A model generated the notes under the pieces. The model was not told the origin of the DNA and searched no databases. It saw nothing but the letters and a program-made list of their open reading frames with translations. From assembly GCA_035771175.1 (NCBI GenBank), contig CM069593.1, positions 46,499,554 to 46,563,553 on the forward strand: a stretch of DNA of 64,000 nt. Reading direction: 5' to 3'. The position numbers were made by a program, and so were the translations under genes. The DNA comes from Paratinospora sagittata. Its lineage: Eukaryota; Streptophyta; Magnoliopsida; Ranunculales; Menispermaceae. Of the stretch, positions 26,701 to 39,378 are shown in pieces (position 1 is the stretch's first letter; each line of letters begins with the position of its first letter).

Positions 26701-28090
26701 AAAATCACCAGCCAAATAGGGCTCTTGAATGAACGACCAAATGGAGCACTTACACTTAGGTTTGTCTCCGTTGCACATCTTTTTACTCAATGTAATTATA
26801 GTAAATTCAGACAATAAAATTTATTTTACCTTACCTATTCAAACTCAATCACAGTCTACAATCCATCTAAGCAGACTATATAGTTAATTATTAATTAACT
26901 GAATTTTAAATGCTAGATTCCCTTAAAAAAACCTCCTAATACTTAATATATATATTATTTTCTTGGGTTCATAAACCACAACCTTAATTAAACTAATCAA
27001 CACGTGCTTGAATGAACCTTTGCTCTTTTCCCTAAAAAAACTAACAATAATAAAATTAAAAACAATAATTTAAAATAATTAAATGCCAAGGGTCACATAT
27101 ATTATCTCATGTGTCCCCAACTTATGTCCCGTCTCTTTATGGTCTTTCTTTATTCCTCTAGTCTTAATCCCTCACAGATGACCATTTTTTATATTTCAGG
27201 CTTGAAATGGAATTTGATGTAGTAGAATAAGTTGTAGGTTAATATATCGAACTCCCGTTACGATAGCCCACAGATGATCGGATAATGATCTTATAATTGT
27301 ATATAATGATGTCATGTTCACAAAATTAGTAAATGTTATGATTATAATAAAATGAAAGTGACGTTCGGTGTTTGAAGCAAAGATTTTATTTATTTTTTGT
27401 TAAAGTTCTTTTTTTGGACTATTAATTAAGGTCTCATTGTCCTTATGACTATCGTTCGTGCATGCATATCAGAACATCACATGGTGCATATATTTTTTTG
27501 GTTAAATTTTTAACCTTTTATTAAAATTTTAAATTGAACTAAACTTATTTATCTATGTAAAGAGCGGATAAGGTGCCATAAGTGCATTTGCATCGAATCA
27601 CTAAATCAACCTAGTGTTGATTTCTATGTAACCAAATAAAATTATATCATTTGATTTAGTTTAGATTGAACATCTATATCCTATTATCTTAAAAATGCTT
27701 ATAAAACCATGCTTTGATTCATTAATATCATTCCTCTTAATAAATATAAAACAAGATCAAGGCACCAAGTTCTAATGATTGTTTGGTATTCAACGTTTTA
27801 AAAAAATGAACATTTGACCCACGAAATGAACGGTTGTGATTATGAGTCCTTATTAAACTAACCATGCATGCACATACTGGTAACCCACCAAACCTAAAAT
27901 ATAAATATTTTTCTTAAAAAAACAGTATATAGAATAGAAGCATCACAACCACCTTAAAACTAAAAATAAAATAAAATGAAAAACAGAGTATTTGAAGACA
28001 ATACCTGGCAATGTCAGTTATAATACCATATAAAACCCAACACCAAACAGCAAGAAAAGAATAGAACACAGTATCAAATACCAACACAAC
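23790..28090. other. Intergenic, AT-rich, no gene seen
   Basis: No supported gene. Features are a T-run at 24716-24732, an A-run at 26142-26161, a CACGTG at 27001-27006 and many short unsupported open frames. I looked for well-known plant microRNA sequences by eye and recognised none. Confidence 0.55.
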
Positions 28091-28632
28091 ACCATTTATT
28101 ATATATTTTATTCATTTATTAATTTACTATTATCTACTATAATTATTAATTAACTAATTAAATACCCAGTGGCATTCCCGTAAATACGATTACTTCTCGT
28201 GGGCAACAAAATAATACGTCAGCTTTCCACTACTTCGTCGGGTTTGGTCTTCAACATCGCTCAGTCCCTCCGAAAGCTACACAAACGCACAACCCCCTAA
28301 AAGCCAAAAAGACCACAACACGACAAAACAAATGGCACTACCGCAATATTCCCTTAAAAACCGTCTTAATTTTGAACCCCGATCCGTTCTGATTAATAGG
28401 GCGCATTTTAGCACACTGGCGTCCGAAATAGAAACTACAAACAGCAAAACCAGAACACAAAACGAAGAAGGAGAATAAGAAGAAGAAGCATTTGAGAAAC
28501 GAACGAAGAGAGAAAAATTGAGAGAAACAAACAGCTGAAGAAGCTTTGTTTGTTTGTTTCGATTCGATTTTTTTTTTGAAATCTGTTTTTGGTTTTGGAT
28601 ATTTTTGAGATTTTTCATTGTTGAGAAACATC
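28091..28632 (+). promoter_or_regulatory. Promoter and start of the leader of the LHW-like gene
   Basis: This is the sequence between intergenic DNA and the first leader ATG of the LHW-like gene. From about 28440 on it becomes purine-rich then T-rich (GAAGAAGGAGAATAAGAAG, TTGTTTGTTTCG), as plant leaders often are, so transcription probably starts between about 28150 and 28600. I could not fix a TATA box with confidence. The minus-strand open frames across this stretch look like shadows. Confidence 0.4.
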
Positions 28633-28683
28633 ATGGAGAAGCTGATGGAGAACTACGAGATTAGAGCTTGTGGAATAGTGTAG
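28633..28683 (+). CDS. Upstream ORF 1 in the LHW-like leader, 16 aa
   Basis: ATG at 28633 opens a 16-codon frame (MEKLMENYEIRACGIV) ended by TAG. Its start context is strong (A at -3, G at +4). It lies 456 bases before the main ATG. From memory, Arabidopsis LHW and its relatives carry annotated conserved-peptide uORFs (CPuORF6 to CPuORF8), which makes a regulatory peptide here plausible. I cannot check whether this particular peptide is the conserved one. Confidence 0.45.
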   Translation: MEKLMENYEIRACGIV

Positions 28684-28823
28684 GGTTGTTCGATCAAGAA
28701 AACTTAATCTCTGCGATTTCTAGGGTTTGAACTTTCACTCGCTCTAGTTCTTTTCTCTCTCTCTCGTTCGTTCTTTCTTTCTTTCTCTGTTTCGATCTCT
28801 GTTTTCGGCGCTCTCGCCGGAAA

Positions 28824-28928
28824 ATGGGTTGCAGGAAGATAATAGCGGGGAATCTGGAGGCAGCGAGGAAGAGGAGTGGCGGTTTGAGGACGAAACAGGC
28901 GGGAAGAGGATCGTGCCGGGGGAGTTAG
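28824..28928 (+). CDS. Upstream ORF 2 in the LHW-like leader, 34 aa
   Basis: ATG at 28824 (A at -3, G at +4) opens a 34-codon, strongly basic frame. It begins MGCRKIIAGNLEAARKRSGG, ends in CRGS and stops at TAG. It does not overlap uORF 1 or the main frame. Given the family's known conserved uORFs it is the other main candidate for a translation-control peptide. It could also be an ordinary chance uORF in a GC-richer leader. Confidence 0.4.
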   Translation: MGCRKIIAGNLEAARKRSGGLRTKQAGRGSCRGS

Positions 28929-28953
28929 ACGGCGAGATTCCGGTCGCCGGAGA

Positions 28954-28974
28954 ATGTACTGGATCCGGCGCTGA
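28954..28974 (+). CDS. Upstream ORF 3 in the LHW-like leader, 6 aa
   Basis: A minimal frame (MYWIRR then TGA) lies between uORF 2 and the main start. It has a moderate context (G at -3). It would add to the translation load of the leader if the leader is not spliced here. Confidence 0.25.
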   Translation: MYWIRR

Positions 28975-29088
28975 AGTAGTTATTTTTTTCTTGGTGATAT
29001 TATATCTCGTTCTGTGCTTGGTAATCGGCTTGGTTTCGCCGGAGATTTTGGAGTTGTTTGTTCTTCTTTTTTGCTTTTGGCCGGAAAG

Positions 29089-32000
29089 ATGGGGCTTCTT
29101 CTGCAAGAAGCTTTGAAGTGTCTCTGCGGCAAGAATCGGTGGTGTTATGCCGTTTTCTGGAAGTTCGGTCACCGGAATCCGTCGTGAGTTTAGCTGCATT
29201 TACGTTGTTTTCGATCTTTCTCGTTTTTGTTCGTTTAAATGAAGAATCTCTCTCTCTCTCTCTCTGTCTTTGAACTGTGTTATTAGATTGATTCCTTTGT
29301 CTTTATTAATTACCGATTTAACGTTCTCGTGCGTTTTTTTGGCTTGGAAGTCTTAATGTCTTTTTTCTTCTTTTGGAATGTTGTGTTTGTTTTGGTTTTT
29401 CTCTGAGAATCTATGTGTGTAGTAGATTTAGATAAATTTGATAGATTCACCTACTGATTTTGGTTTCTGACGATCTTGTTCTATATAATATTTTTTTTCT
29501 TTTCCGATTCTGTCTTGCTTAAAAATCTAAAAGTACGATTCTTTACGTCTAAGACTGAAGCTTTAGAACTTTGAACCTGAACTATTTGGATTTTTTCTTT
29601 GTTCCGAATCTCAGAAAGTAATTTTATTTTATTTTTTATTTTTTATAGATTAGTCTTCATCTCCTGATTCTTTATTGATATGTTAAAAGCAGGATTCCTA
29701 TTTCATATTTTTGTGATTTTTTTTTCTCCTTTTGTCTGAAGAACCTTTTTTTTGGTGGTATTTTCTAGGTTATTGGTTTGGGAGGCATATCATTATGAGC
29801 CAGGCTTCTCAGAAATTTCTGGAAATGATAGAAGAAAAGGGCATCAAGCAGAAGATAGAGTACCTATTCTAATTAACAAGATGATGACTAATGACCAGGT
29901 CCATGTGTTAGGGGAAGGGTATGTATATTGTTTTTTTTAGGGTTTTTATTAAAGTTCTTCTTTCTATTTGTGTTGCATTCACTTTTCCGGGTGTCGTTAC
30001 CTATTTTATTTTCGTGCTACAGGATGGTTGGGCGTGCTGCTTTTACGGGAGATCATCAATGGATTCTTCAACAGAACATGAGAGATGGATATCTATCAGT
30101 GGTATTATAGCTTAAAACTTATATTTTTTTTTTGCCTCTTTTAATTTTCGTCATTGGCTAGGTGTCCAGAGATCTCGAAAATTAGTGAAGACGGCTTTCC
30201 CCATGGATGTTATACTGGAATTTGCTTAGTTTATTTAACCTTGTTCTTTTTTTAATTTTTAAAATTTTTTAATTTCCAAATAATGAAAGGAGAAAAAGAA
30301 ATTACGATCACACTTTCATTTTCAGCGCCCCACTCTTTTTAATGGAGACTGTTCAAATAAGGATATATTTCACCATGATTTAGGAACTAATTATGATAAT
30401 CCTCCCAAAAGTCAGATGATTCTCTAAGATAGAGAATTTGTTGCCAACCAGTTTACATCAGATTGTTTGACTGGTTGGTCCATTTTTTTGGTATAGGCTT
30501 GTTCAACAGTTAAAAGGACTGGAGATCTTATCTTTCCTATGTAATGCTATACCTTGAAGCATTTAAAAATAAGTTGACTTAGTGTATTCTGTTTGTCTGT
30601 TGAAAAATTAATTTGCAAATTTGATAGAATCTTAAGCCATGAAGAGGATTCAATCGGTCCTACTTGCCTATATCTTAGCCACTTGACCCATGGATTCCTG
30701 TATTGTTTCAATAATGAGTTTGTGACTAAGTGAAGCTTGTCACAGCCATTTTGTCCATTTTCTGTGCCATTTCCCCACTAGATAATTCTTTCTTGAGAAT
30801 GTTTGATCTAGGGTCAATGTGTTCTATTTTCTTAGGCTCTGCTGAGTGCTGAGTCTGCTGATGCATAATGTTAGTTAAAATAGAACTTAATGAGTTTTTG
30901 TTCTCGTGTCCTTTCTATTTAAATCTATGAACAATTTCAAATGATTTTTTTGTTTGTGTGTAGGTTCTGACAGACTTGCAACACCAATTTTGGGCGGGAA
31001 TGCAGGTCTTAATTTTTTTTTTTATTTCAATATATATATATTTCTTACTTCTATTTTTCTTGTCTACTGCATTTCCTATTGGAGTGTTTAATCGGTCAAG
31101 GTTTTCTGGTTTGGCAGACCATTGCAGTCATTCCTGTGCTTCCACATGGTCTTGTTCAATTTGGTTCCACACTTGCGGTAAGCCTTTCTTACTTTAAAGA
31201 CTAACAATCTACTTTATTGTTTGAATATTTTAATTTGTTAGACAATTATTTCAAAATCCACTTGGTCTACAACAGAAACTGGTTATTTTGATATGGTCTT
31301 TAGTCATCTTTAGGGGGTTTAGGTCAAATTGGACCTTCATATAGATGTTCAGCCCCAAACTTACTTGCAGTTTCTTTTTATTCATCCTGGTTGTTCAATC
31401 AATCAGTGATATCTTTGTTGGCTTTGAAAGATTTTTACTTGATTTTAACCATTTAATTTATAACATTTGTCTTTATGCTCCGTGAATTTGGTTTCATCTG
31501 ATCTAATGAAAAGTTTAAGACTTTTCTTTAGATGTGTCAGAAAGTTGGAGCTTTTCTGATGATTTTGATTGTGCTGTCATTGTGGAGAGGCTATGACCAA
31601 TTACTGGCTCATTGATTATGCAGAGGCATCAATGAACTTGGCATCAGCAGAAGGTACAGTTTCCATTATGAGGACTGTCATTTCTTTGCCATTCTACTGG
31701 TGAGATTGGTCATACCTCAATGACACTGGTCACTTACAATGTTAATACCTAGGTATCAGTGCACAAATAAAACTGCTGAAGTGAACAGCATTTTCTCTCT
31801 CTTTATTATGCACATGCAATCTGTTATAAAGTACTAGTATGATACTTGGAAATTCACCGGCTGGTTTTTGTTGCTTCAGATTGTGGAAAATACTGGGTTT
31901 GTCAACGAAGTAAAGAGTTTATTTACACGACTTGGAGGTGTACCTGATGCACTTTTATCTAGTTGTTATACTGAAGATGGGTGTGAACAGAAACATGGAT

Positions 32001-35000
32001 CATCTATCTCAGTTGGAATTCCTATCTCCGTGTGTCCAGTTGAAAATTCGGATCCTAAAGTTGCAATGTTTAATCGCAGTCAAGAAATCTCTTTATCACA
32101 GTTGTCAGAACTTGTGAACAGGCCTTCTCATTCTTTGATTACACAGCCTAAGGACTACAATCAAGCTAATTCAGCATCCCAGACAATGTCCTTGTCGGCA
32201 ACTACAATCAACTCTGTTAGCAATCTTGTCCAGGCCAACGCCCATCAAGCATCAAAGACAGATCTTCATCTTGAAGGAAATATGGAAAGTGGAGCAGTTG
32301 GAGCTCAAGTGATTATTTCTAGATCAGATGCACAGTCAAATCAGTGGGCTTATCCAAATAATTCAAGTTCTAGGTTGAGCCATCATCTTATTCAATCAGG
32401 TTCATCTGCTACAGGCCTAACATTAATGGAACAACAAAACTTATTTGATGTCGGTTTAAGGGAGCCTGCTCAAAGCAGTTTACCAACTTTAAATGACACT
32501 AGCACATCTCAGTCAAGGTCTAATGGAGGTGTGATTCCTTATTCTATCAATGATTCCATTATTGTTTCTCTGCTCGGCAGAAGTGAGCCACCAACAGGTG
32601 GAAATCGACTTCTAACTCCATATCCAGTTCCATGCTCTCGTTCAATCTCCTGTGGATCAGCTGAGAGAGATTCACGTTGCCCACCTATAAAGGGGCTTCA
32701 GTATTATTCTTCTGATACAGGTCTGGATCCCATATCCCATGGAAATCTGACAAATAACAATTATGTGCTTTCTGGTATCCCTTCTCAAAGCCATTCCTCC
32801 ACCAGTGACATTCTCTGTGAAAAATTGAACAAAGGGCAGTTGATTAAAGATGATCTATATCAAGCACATAATGTCCCACCAGCACATCGAAATGAGCATA
32901 TTTCTAGGTATGCCCGCATACCCGATTCTCATCGTGAATGCAGTGTTGCCAGTTTGAAACATGATAAAGAGAGTCTAAGGTTCCAAAATTCTATCCATGA
33001 AGATGCATACATACAACATTCTTGTGGAGATGATTTGTTTGATGTTTTGGGTCTAGATTCTAAGAACAAGCAACTTCTTGGTGGTTGGAACAGTTTGTTT
33101 ATTCATGGGACTGATGCGAATGCAAAGAGTGTCAGTGTGGATGCTTCCGCATGTATAATTCAGATGAACGACGCTCTTGATTTTTCAGCTGCAAATGATG
33201 GGATTTCGGAGAGTGGTATTTTCTCTGAGACATCTGACCATCTCTTGGATGCAGTAGTTTCAAAGGTTCATGCCAGAGCTAGGCAGGGGTCAGAGGATAA
33301 TATGTCTTGCTGGACAACATTGACGAAAGTTAGTAGCTCTTCAGTTGTTACTGATGCTCCTACAGGTGAAAAAGTTAATATGCTAGATCAGAAACAAGGC
33401 AAATTGATTGGTCGTCCTCCACCTTTTGCAAAAACACAGATAAGAAGATCGAGCTCTTTTAAATCGGGATGTAGCAAGGATAATACAGGAGAATGCTCTC
33501 ACATCAATTCATCATATACGTCTCAAATCAGTTTGTTGAGTGAAGATTTCCATAATTGCAAGCGTGATACTAGTGTTTCAACTGCACATTCTAAGAGGCC
33601 GGATGAAACAGGCAAATCAAATCGTAAAAGGCTTAGACCTGGTGAGAATCCTAGACCTAGGCCCAAGGATCGCCAGATGATCCAAGATCGCTTGACAGAG
33701 TTACGAGAAATTGTACCAAATGGTGCAAAGGTGATGTCTACTTTTCTTGACCATTATTCCTTTCATTGTTTTATCCTTCACGTATTCTTATTGAAGGCTA
33801 CTTGCATTGGTATAGTAGCTGAGCTTATATTCTTGTTTCTTAAAAGATTCTCATTATATCTTTTATCCCTTAATTTGGCTTTAACAGTGTAGTATTGATG
33901 CATTGCTGGAGCGAACCATTAAACACATGCTTTTCTTGCAAAGTGTTACCAAGCATGCAGACAAGCTAAAACATACTGGGGAATCAAAGGTTTGGACGCC
34001 ATTTTGTCTCTTTTGCATCATGGTCACAGGATTATTATTTGTTTTAAGCTGCCTGACTCTTGGTGGAAGATGAATTCAGAAATCCAATATATGCTGTAGT
34101 GTCCGGAAATTTTGGTTTATTTTATTTTCTTTTACTTAAGAAAAACATTGGTGTTGAGAATAGAAGAATTCAACTCGACTAAGCCTTTTCCCAATTACAT
34201 GGGTCGGCTACATGAATCTGCATCCTCACTTTGCTTGATCAAGGGGTAAGTCGACTCTTAAATTACAAGTAGTCATATCTTTCTTACTAATTGAAAATTG
34301 AGAATGGGAGAATTAATAATAAAAAATTGATGTAGAGAATTTTGTCAAAATTTTTCATTTAAAAAAAAAAATTAGAGAATTTTTACTTAGATGTCAAGAA
34401 GATCCATTTCTTTTGAAGCTATGTAAGAAAAAACATGATTGTACACAATATAATAAATTGTGCAATGTACAATTTGAGTAAAGGTTTAATTATTCTTTTA
34501 ATAATAATGATTGGTGCATAATGAACTATTTTCTGATAATTTAAGATGAATTGACGACTCATACTATTCCCATGTAGTTGTGAAAAAACTTAGTTGAGTT
34601 GATGACTCGTACTGTTATACAACAAATATAATATTTTTATTAGCTATTTATCAGTCGTCTAACATGTAGTTTATCCTTAGATGCGACTTTCTTTTTATTG
34701 TACTTGCACCTTTAAATGTGTGAGTGTGGTTTTTATTTTTATTTTTTTAGTTCTACCGTAGATGTGTTATTGTGTAGGTGCTTTCTACGTATTTAATTTT
34801 TTACACAATTGCTTGATATGTTGTTATGAGATGCAACAGGCATTACCATAAAAATGCTCAAGATGCAGCCACTTTATCTCAGGTTTTGTTAATATACTAA
34901 ATTACTAATCCTTAATTCTTAAATTGCAGTTTATAAGTAAGGATGGTGGCTTGCTCCTGAAAGACAACTTTGCAGGTGGGGCAACATGGGCGTATGAAGT

Positions 35001-35642
35001 AGGTCCACAATCCACAGTCTGCCCCATCATAGTTGAGGATCTAAATCCACCTCGTCAAATGCTTGTAGAGGTAATGATTTATTCTATACCATGTCAATTT
35101 ATTTCAAAACTCTCACTTTACTGCCTTCTGATTTCTAATTTTCATTGCTTCTTTAGATGCTTTGTGATGAGCAGGGTTTCTTTCTAGAGATAGCTGACAT
35201 AATTAGAGGATTGGGATTGACCATCTTGAAGGGGGTTCTGGAAGCTCGTAATGAAAAGGTCTGGGTGCAATTCACAGTGGAGGTAAATTCATATAAATCT
35301 GAACTTGGCTTTTTCTGTGATAATTTTTCCCCGCACTTGCTCTTAGTATTTCTACACATTGTCGCCCTTGGATTCTGACAAAAATGAATAAAGAAAACAC
35401 AATTTTATTTCATATCAACTACAATAATTTAATAACAGTAGCTTGTTACATGATCGCAGGCAAACAGGGATGTTACTAGAATGGAGATATTTCTGTCACT
35501 TGTTCACCTGTTGGAACAAGCCATGAAGACCAATGCAGCAGAGTCCAAGGGTACTGATGGTACTGGGACTGTAATGGCTGAAAATCCCTTCCATCAAGCC
35601 TTCATACCTGCAACAGGCCCATCTGATATCAGCTTGCATTGA
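29089..35642 (+). CDS. LHW: LONESOME HIGHWAY-like bHLH transcription factor, 10 exons, 942 aa
   Basis: This encodes a nuclear bHLH factor. LHW proteins pair with TMO5-type bHLH partners and drive periclinal divisions and cytokinin production in root vascular tissue. Coding exons are 29089-29183, 29769-29918, 30023-30101, 30964-31005, 31118-31177, 31880-33730, 33888-33989, 34930-35070, 35157-35282 and 35460-35642. All have GT-AG borders and the phases join without a stop. The N-terminal MYC-like domain runs from MGLLLQEALKCLCG through YAVFWKFG, GEGMVGRAAFTGDHQWIL and IPVLPHGLVQFGS to about residue 175. The huge exon 6 (residues 143-759) is mostly low-complexity. The atypical bHLH spans about 727-785 (PRPKDRQMIQDRL, LLERTIKHMLFLQ) and is split by intron 6. 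It is followed by an ACT-like C-terminal region. Three uORFs precede the start. LHW is preferred to the EMB1444 branch from the N-terminus; the exact orthologue is an inference. Confidence 0.92.
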
Positions 35643-36090
35643 GCTTACCCTTCACTGTCCCTGTATCGTGGACATGTTGCGAGTGGGCCAAAGTGTAGCC
35701 TGCAATGACTAGCATGGATTCCAGTCTCTCAGGTGGTGGTTCTAACCCTTTTCTGACATTTCCTTTTTGATGAACCAGTCTCTTTCTTAGCTTTCCTCAC
35801 TTAGGATCTGTTTAGTTAGTCCAATGCACCGCCGAACCTTATTCGAGCACATCAGGTGCCTCATTTTTCTTTTTTTTGGTTACTTCATTTCTTTGGGTGA
35901 TTGCAAGGGTGGGATAAAGTAAAAGTGGTGGTGGGATGGAGAGTTGCCATTAAAATGTTGTAATTTTACAGGAGACAAAGTTATATAGCTCCTGATCAAC
36001 GAAGATTGTGTGTTCTGTAAATGTAGAATGACAATGTGTATTAGGTGTAATATCTTTTGTGGCTCATCTTCAATTATATATATGCTTCTG
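35643..36090 (+). other. 3' UTR of the LHW-like gene
   Basis: T-rich and moderately complex sequence follows the TGA. The likely 3' end is near 36050-36090, around TTTTGTGGCTCATC and TTATATATATGC, but no single poly(A) signal stands out. The minus-strand open frames here are not supported. Confidence 0.4.
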
Positions 36091-37920
36091 GGAATATCTT
36101 GTAGTCTGTTTCCCAACTTAGTTCTTGAAAATGAAAATGCTTCATTTCATCCTCCAGATACTTCAATCTCTCAAGCAGGGATGTCATGAATCCCTGTTGG
36201 TGTAATGCTAATATATCATGTTTTCGTGCCAAATTTGATCTCATGTTGATATTGAAAATTGCATCAATCCTCTTCCTGATTGAACAGTAATCTGATTTCA
36301 ACCTTGGTTCTTCTGTAAATGTTGCCTTTAAAACCCTATTCATATTATTAAATCAAACTAATCTAAATAATTTGATTCGATTATTAATTAGTAGATTTAT
36401 TTCTACATAGTTCTGTATGGTTTAGTTTTAACAATTATTAACTTCAAAAATAAATTCTTGAGTTTATTCAAATGCAAAAATTATATTTGAGTCATTCACG
36501 CATAGAAAAGCTATGTTGATTTTTTGTTCAGTTTTTTGACTTGCATGGATGTAAAACCGAATCAAGACTAAAATTAAATTCACCCATTATCCCAAAGACT
36601 AAGCTAAACATAACAGGGAAGGAAACAGATGCGAAACCCTGCACTTGATGTTGATTTATTTTCCAGAAGTTCTCCAGGGGCTACAATTTCAGTCCTAAGT
36701 TCCAACCTTTGATATATAGTAATTAAATTGTCTAGAGAAATATGGAGACACGGATTAGAATAAGATAGATTAGTGAAATTAAAATATTCTTTTCCCTTAC
36801 CCTAATGTTTTGACATTTGGTAAGTATGATGCTACATGGTGGTAAGCTCAAATAAAATAACATAACTTGGTCCAGCTAAATTTACCCCCCTTTCTTTTAC
36901 GTCCACCCACTTACTCTTTTTCACCTAGTTAAAAATTTTAAAATCAAACAATATCTCTTTCTTTACTCACTCAAATTTTTATTTTGCCCCTCATTTTTAT
37001 CTTCACCAAATTCCAACACTCCCCTGCTCTCTCTCTTTTTTTCTCCTTTCTTTTTTATTGATTCATCATTTCTTTAAGTTTTTCAATCCGTTAAAACAAC
37101 ATTAGGAAGGTTTGTAAGCAACAACCTAGCAAAACCTTACGGAAAAATTGAGTTATTTTTGGTTTTGGAGGTGTCTAACGCAAATATGTTCAAGTCAAAT
37201 CTTAGATCACAAATCGGTATGTAAAACATGTTTTAAGTGGATTTCAATTTGTTGTTGGATTTGCATATTTTTTTTTGCAAAAAATAAGGGTGAAAATGGT
37301 GGAATGAGGTGGCGGAAATGAGTTTCTGCAGTCCATTTCTATGCTCCGAATTTGGAGACGTTCAATCCAGCAGGGTCTAACAGTTCTCTTTATATCCGAT
37401 CGCAATAGGTCAGACACACCCAATCCCAGGACGATTTTTCTGGGTTTCGAAACTTGTTTTTGTCCTCTTTTCTCTTTAATTTGGGTATGTTTTTATAAAA
37501 AAACATACTTTAAAAGTGTGAAAATATATGCTTTTGATTTGAAAAATACAACAAAATGATAAGATTGAAGATTGAGATGAGTTGGAGAGTTGAAGGGTTT
37601 AAGATAGAAAGTGGGTGGGTGGGTGAAGAGAGAGAAGAGGGTTTAAGGGGGTTTATTAATATCTTTTTTAATAATTTCACATGTGAATTTTTTTGTTTCT
37701 TCAATTTTTTGAACATGTGGGTGAACGGAGAAAAAAGGGTGGATGGATTTAGTTGGACCCAATAACTTTGACAAGAAGGACGTCTTATGCCATAACATGC
37801 AACACTAGTTCGAAGGTTAAGCCCAAGCCCAAATGTATATGTCCAAAACACCAACCCGACCCAAATTCTGATCTAATGTTGGGTTTGGGCCTATACGGGC
37901 GGGCTATAAAAAGAGATTAA
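36091..37920. other. Intergenic, no gene seen
   Basis: AT-rich sequence with pyrimidine-rich patches (36890-37070). The GGGTGGGTGGGTG run near 37612-37626 and the surrounding short frames show no domain. Confidence 0.55.
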
Positions 37921-37935
37921 AAGGCTTTCTGCAAA

Positions 37936-38105
37936 GAGTAATGCTACATAGCCTACATTGATCGCAATATAAACTGCATTACTCCAACATCATTAGATTT
38001 TATTAATTCACGTGTCAAATACGATACCCAAAACAATAAAATGTGATGGTTATTTCATTTTATACTGCAATACACCATCGCGATCAATTTAAGGATAGAA
38101 TTTAA
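37936..38105 (+). mobile_element. MITE-like dispersed repeat, copy 1
   Basis: A short block starts at GAGTAATGCTACAT and contains imperfect inverted ends: TTGATCGCAATATAAACTGCAT near 37969, mirrored by ACTGCAATACACCATCGCGATCAA near 38064-38087. A related block lies at 58745-58894 in the opposite orientation, sharing GAGTAATG, AAACTGCAT, TTAGATTT and ATACCCAAA-like segments. No coding capacity. The class is not determined. Confidence 0.45.
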
Positions 38106-38516
38106 AAGAGTATATTATTATTATTACTTATCTAGGTTAAGGATAAAATTTGAAATTATGAAATCATAGCTATAAAGTTAGAGCTCTAAATTTACCATTA
38201 AGAGAAGGACTGTGCTTCAAGGTATTCAGTGAGCCTATTCCTTGGATCAGCTTAAGCTGTCCATTTCATGTGAATCAAGATTAATTCAATGGAAATGCTA
38301 TTAGAACTACAAAAATTTTAAACTGCATATACAACTAGACTATTATGGTATGGAATAATAATTAATTACAAGCTACGTAATACATATAAAGAAAATATTA
38401 ATTTAATTACAAAAAATATAACTTCAAGTCCAATTACGTACACATGTATATTCATTGGATGTGCGTGTATTATATATTTTAAGATGCATAATAAATAATT
38501 TAATAAATGCACATGT
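38106..38516. other. Intergenic, no gene seen
   Basis: AT-rich sequence between the MITE-like block and the Copia target site. Confidence 0.6.
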
Positions 38517-38521
38517 GTAAC
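38517..38521. repeat. Target-site duplication, left (GTAAC)
   Basis: GTAAC directly precedes the 5' LTR and is repeated perfectly at 44058-44062 after the 3' LTR. This shows one clean integration event. Confidence 0.95.
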
Positions 38522-39153
38522 TGTTGGTCAACCTCATGTTTTCACATGGGATGGTAGGTGGCCAACGTGTTTTGAATGGGCTGCATGGGAACCTCATCAA
38601 ATTCACGTGGAATATGTATGAATGCATTGGCAACAACTTCACGTGGGCAACAACAGCAGCCAACCTTCTTTGAACGACCAACACCAAAATCGCGTGGGAT
38701 GCATGGGAGCCATGCATGAATCACGTGGGATGATCAACAAATTACAAAAATGCCCTCCATAACTCTATAAATAGAACCTTGTTTCAACTCAAAAATTCAA
38801 TCTGAGAGATTCGATAGATCTGAGAGAGAGATCTAATAGGAGAGATTAAGAGAGCCTCAAAGAGAGTTTCTTTGAGAAGAAAAAGTGTGAGCCAATTTGT
38901 GAAGTGTTATCCACAAATTGAAGATACATAGGTATTGTGTATTTGTGAGAGATCCACCGAAAGGTGACGTTTGTAATCCCATTTTTATAGTGGAAGTTTC
39001 TTTAAGCGGCTTACGGGTCCCGTGGTTTTTACCTCATCTTTTAGAGGGTTTTCCACGCAAAAAATCTTTGGTGTTATTTTGTTGTATTTTAGTTTGGGAA
39101 ATTGTCCTGGGATTGTAGAATTTATTTCTTTCCAACCATCTATTTTCCCAACA
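38522..39153 (+). repeat. 5' LTR of the Copia element (632 bp)
   Basis: It starts TGTTGGTCAACC and ends CCCAACA, with matching inverted ends. TATAAATAG at 38766-38774 is the likely TATA box, putting transcript start near 38800. The U3 part carries three CACGTG G-boxes in the context TCACGTGG at 38604, 38640 and 38722. Confidence 0.95.
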
Positions 39154-39156
39154 AAG

Positions 39157-39168
39157 TGGTATCAGAGC
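39157..39168 (+). other. Primer-binding site of the Copia element
   Basis: TGGTATCAGAGC follows the 5' LTR after a 3-base spacer. It is complementary to the 3' end of initiator methionine tRNA, the usual primer of plant Copia elements. Confidence 0.95.
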
Positions 39169-39378
39169 CTGGGTCGTTTTCGGAAAATGTACTGTTTATA
39201 CATACATTACTATTCACGTATACAGTACTATTTTGTCGGCGGTCACTATTTAGAATAGTAGTACTATTTATATAGTACTATTCAAAAGGGTTCTATTCAT
39301 TGAGTACTATTCACGTAGTACTATTTATCACCGGAAATTCATCGCTGGAAAAGTGTCAAGCTCCGCGAAACCTGTTCA

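Noticed and set aside
28277..28634. Two overlapping minus-strand open frames of about 100 residues
   Set aside because: They are antisense to the LHW-like promoter and leader, contain low-complexity Lys/Asn and Phe-rich strings and no domain; best read as shadows.
28744..29273. Open frames of 71-151 residues on both strands over LHW-like exon 1
   Set aside because: They arise in the GC-richer leader. The true start at 29089 is in another frame and is backed by family homology.
35880..36343. Minus-strand open frames after the LHW-like gene
   Set aside because: No domain, overlapping the likely 3' UTR; treated as chance frames.
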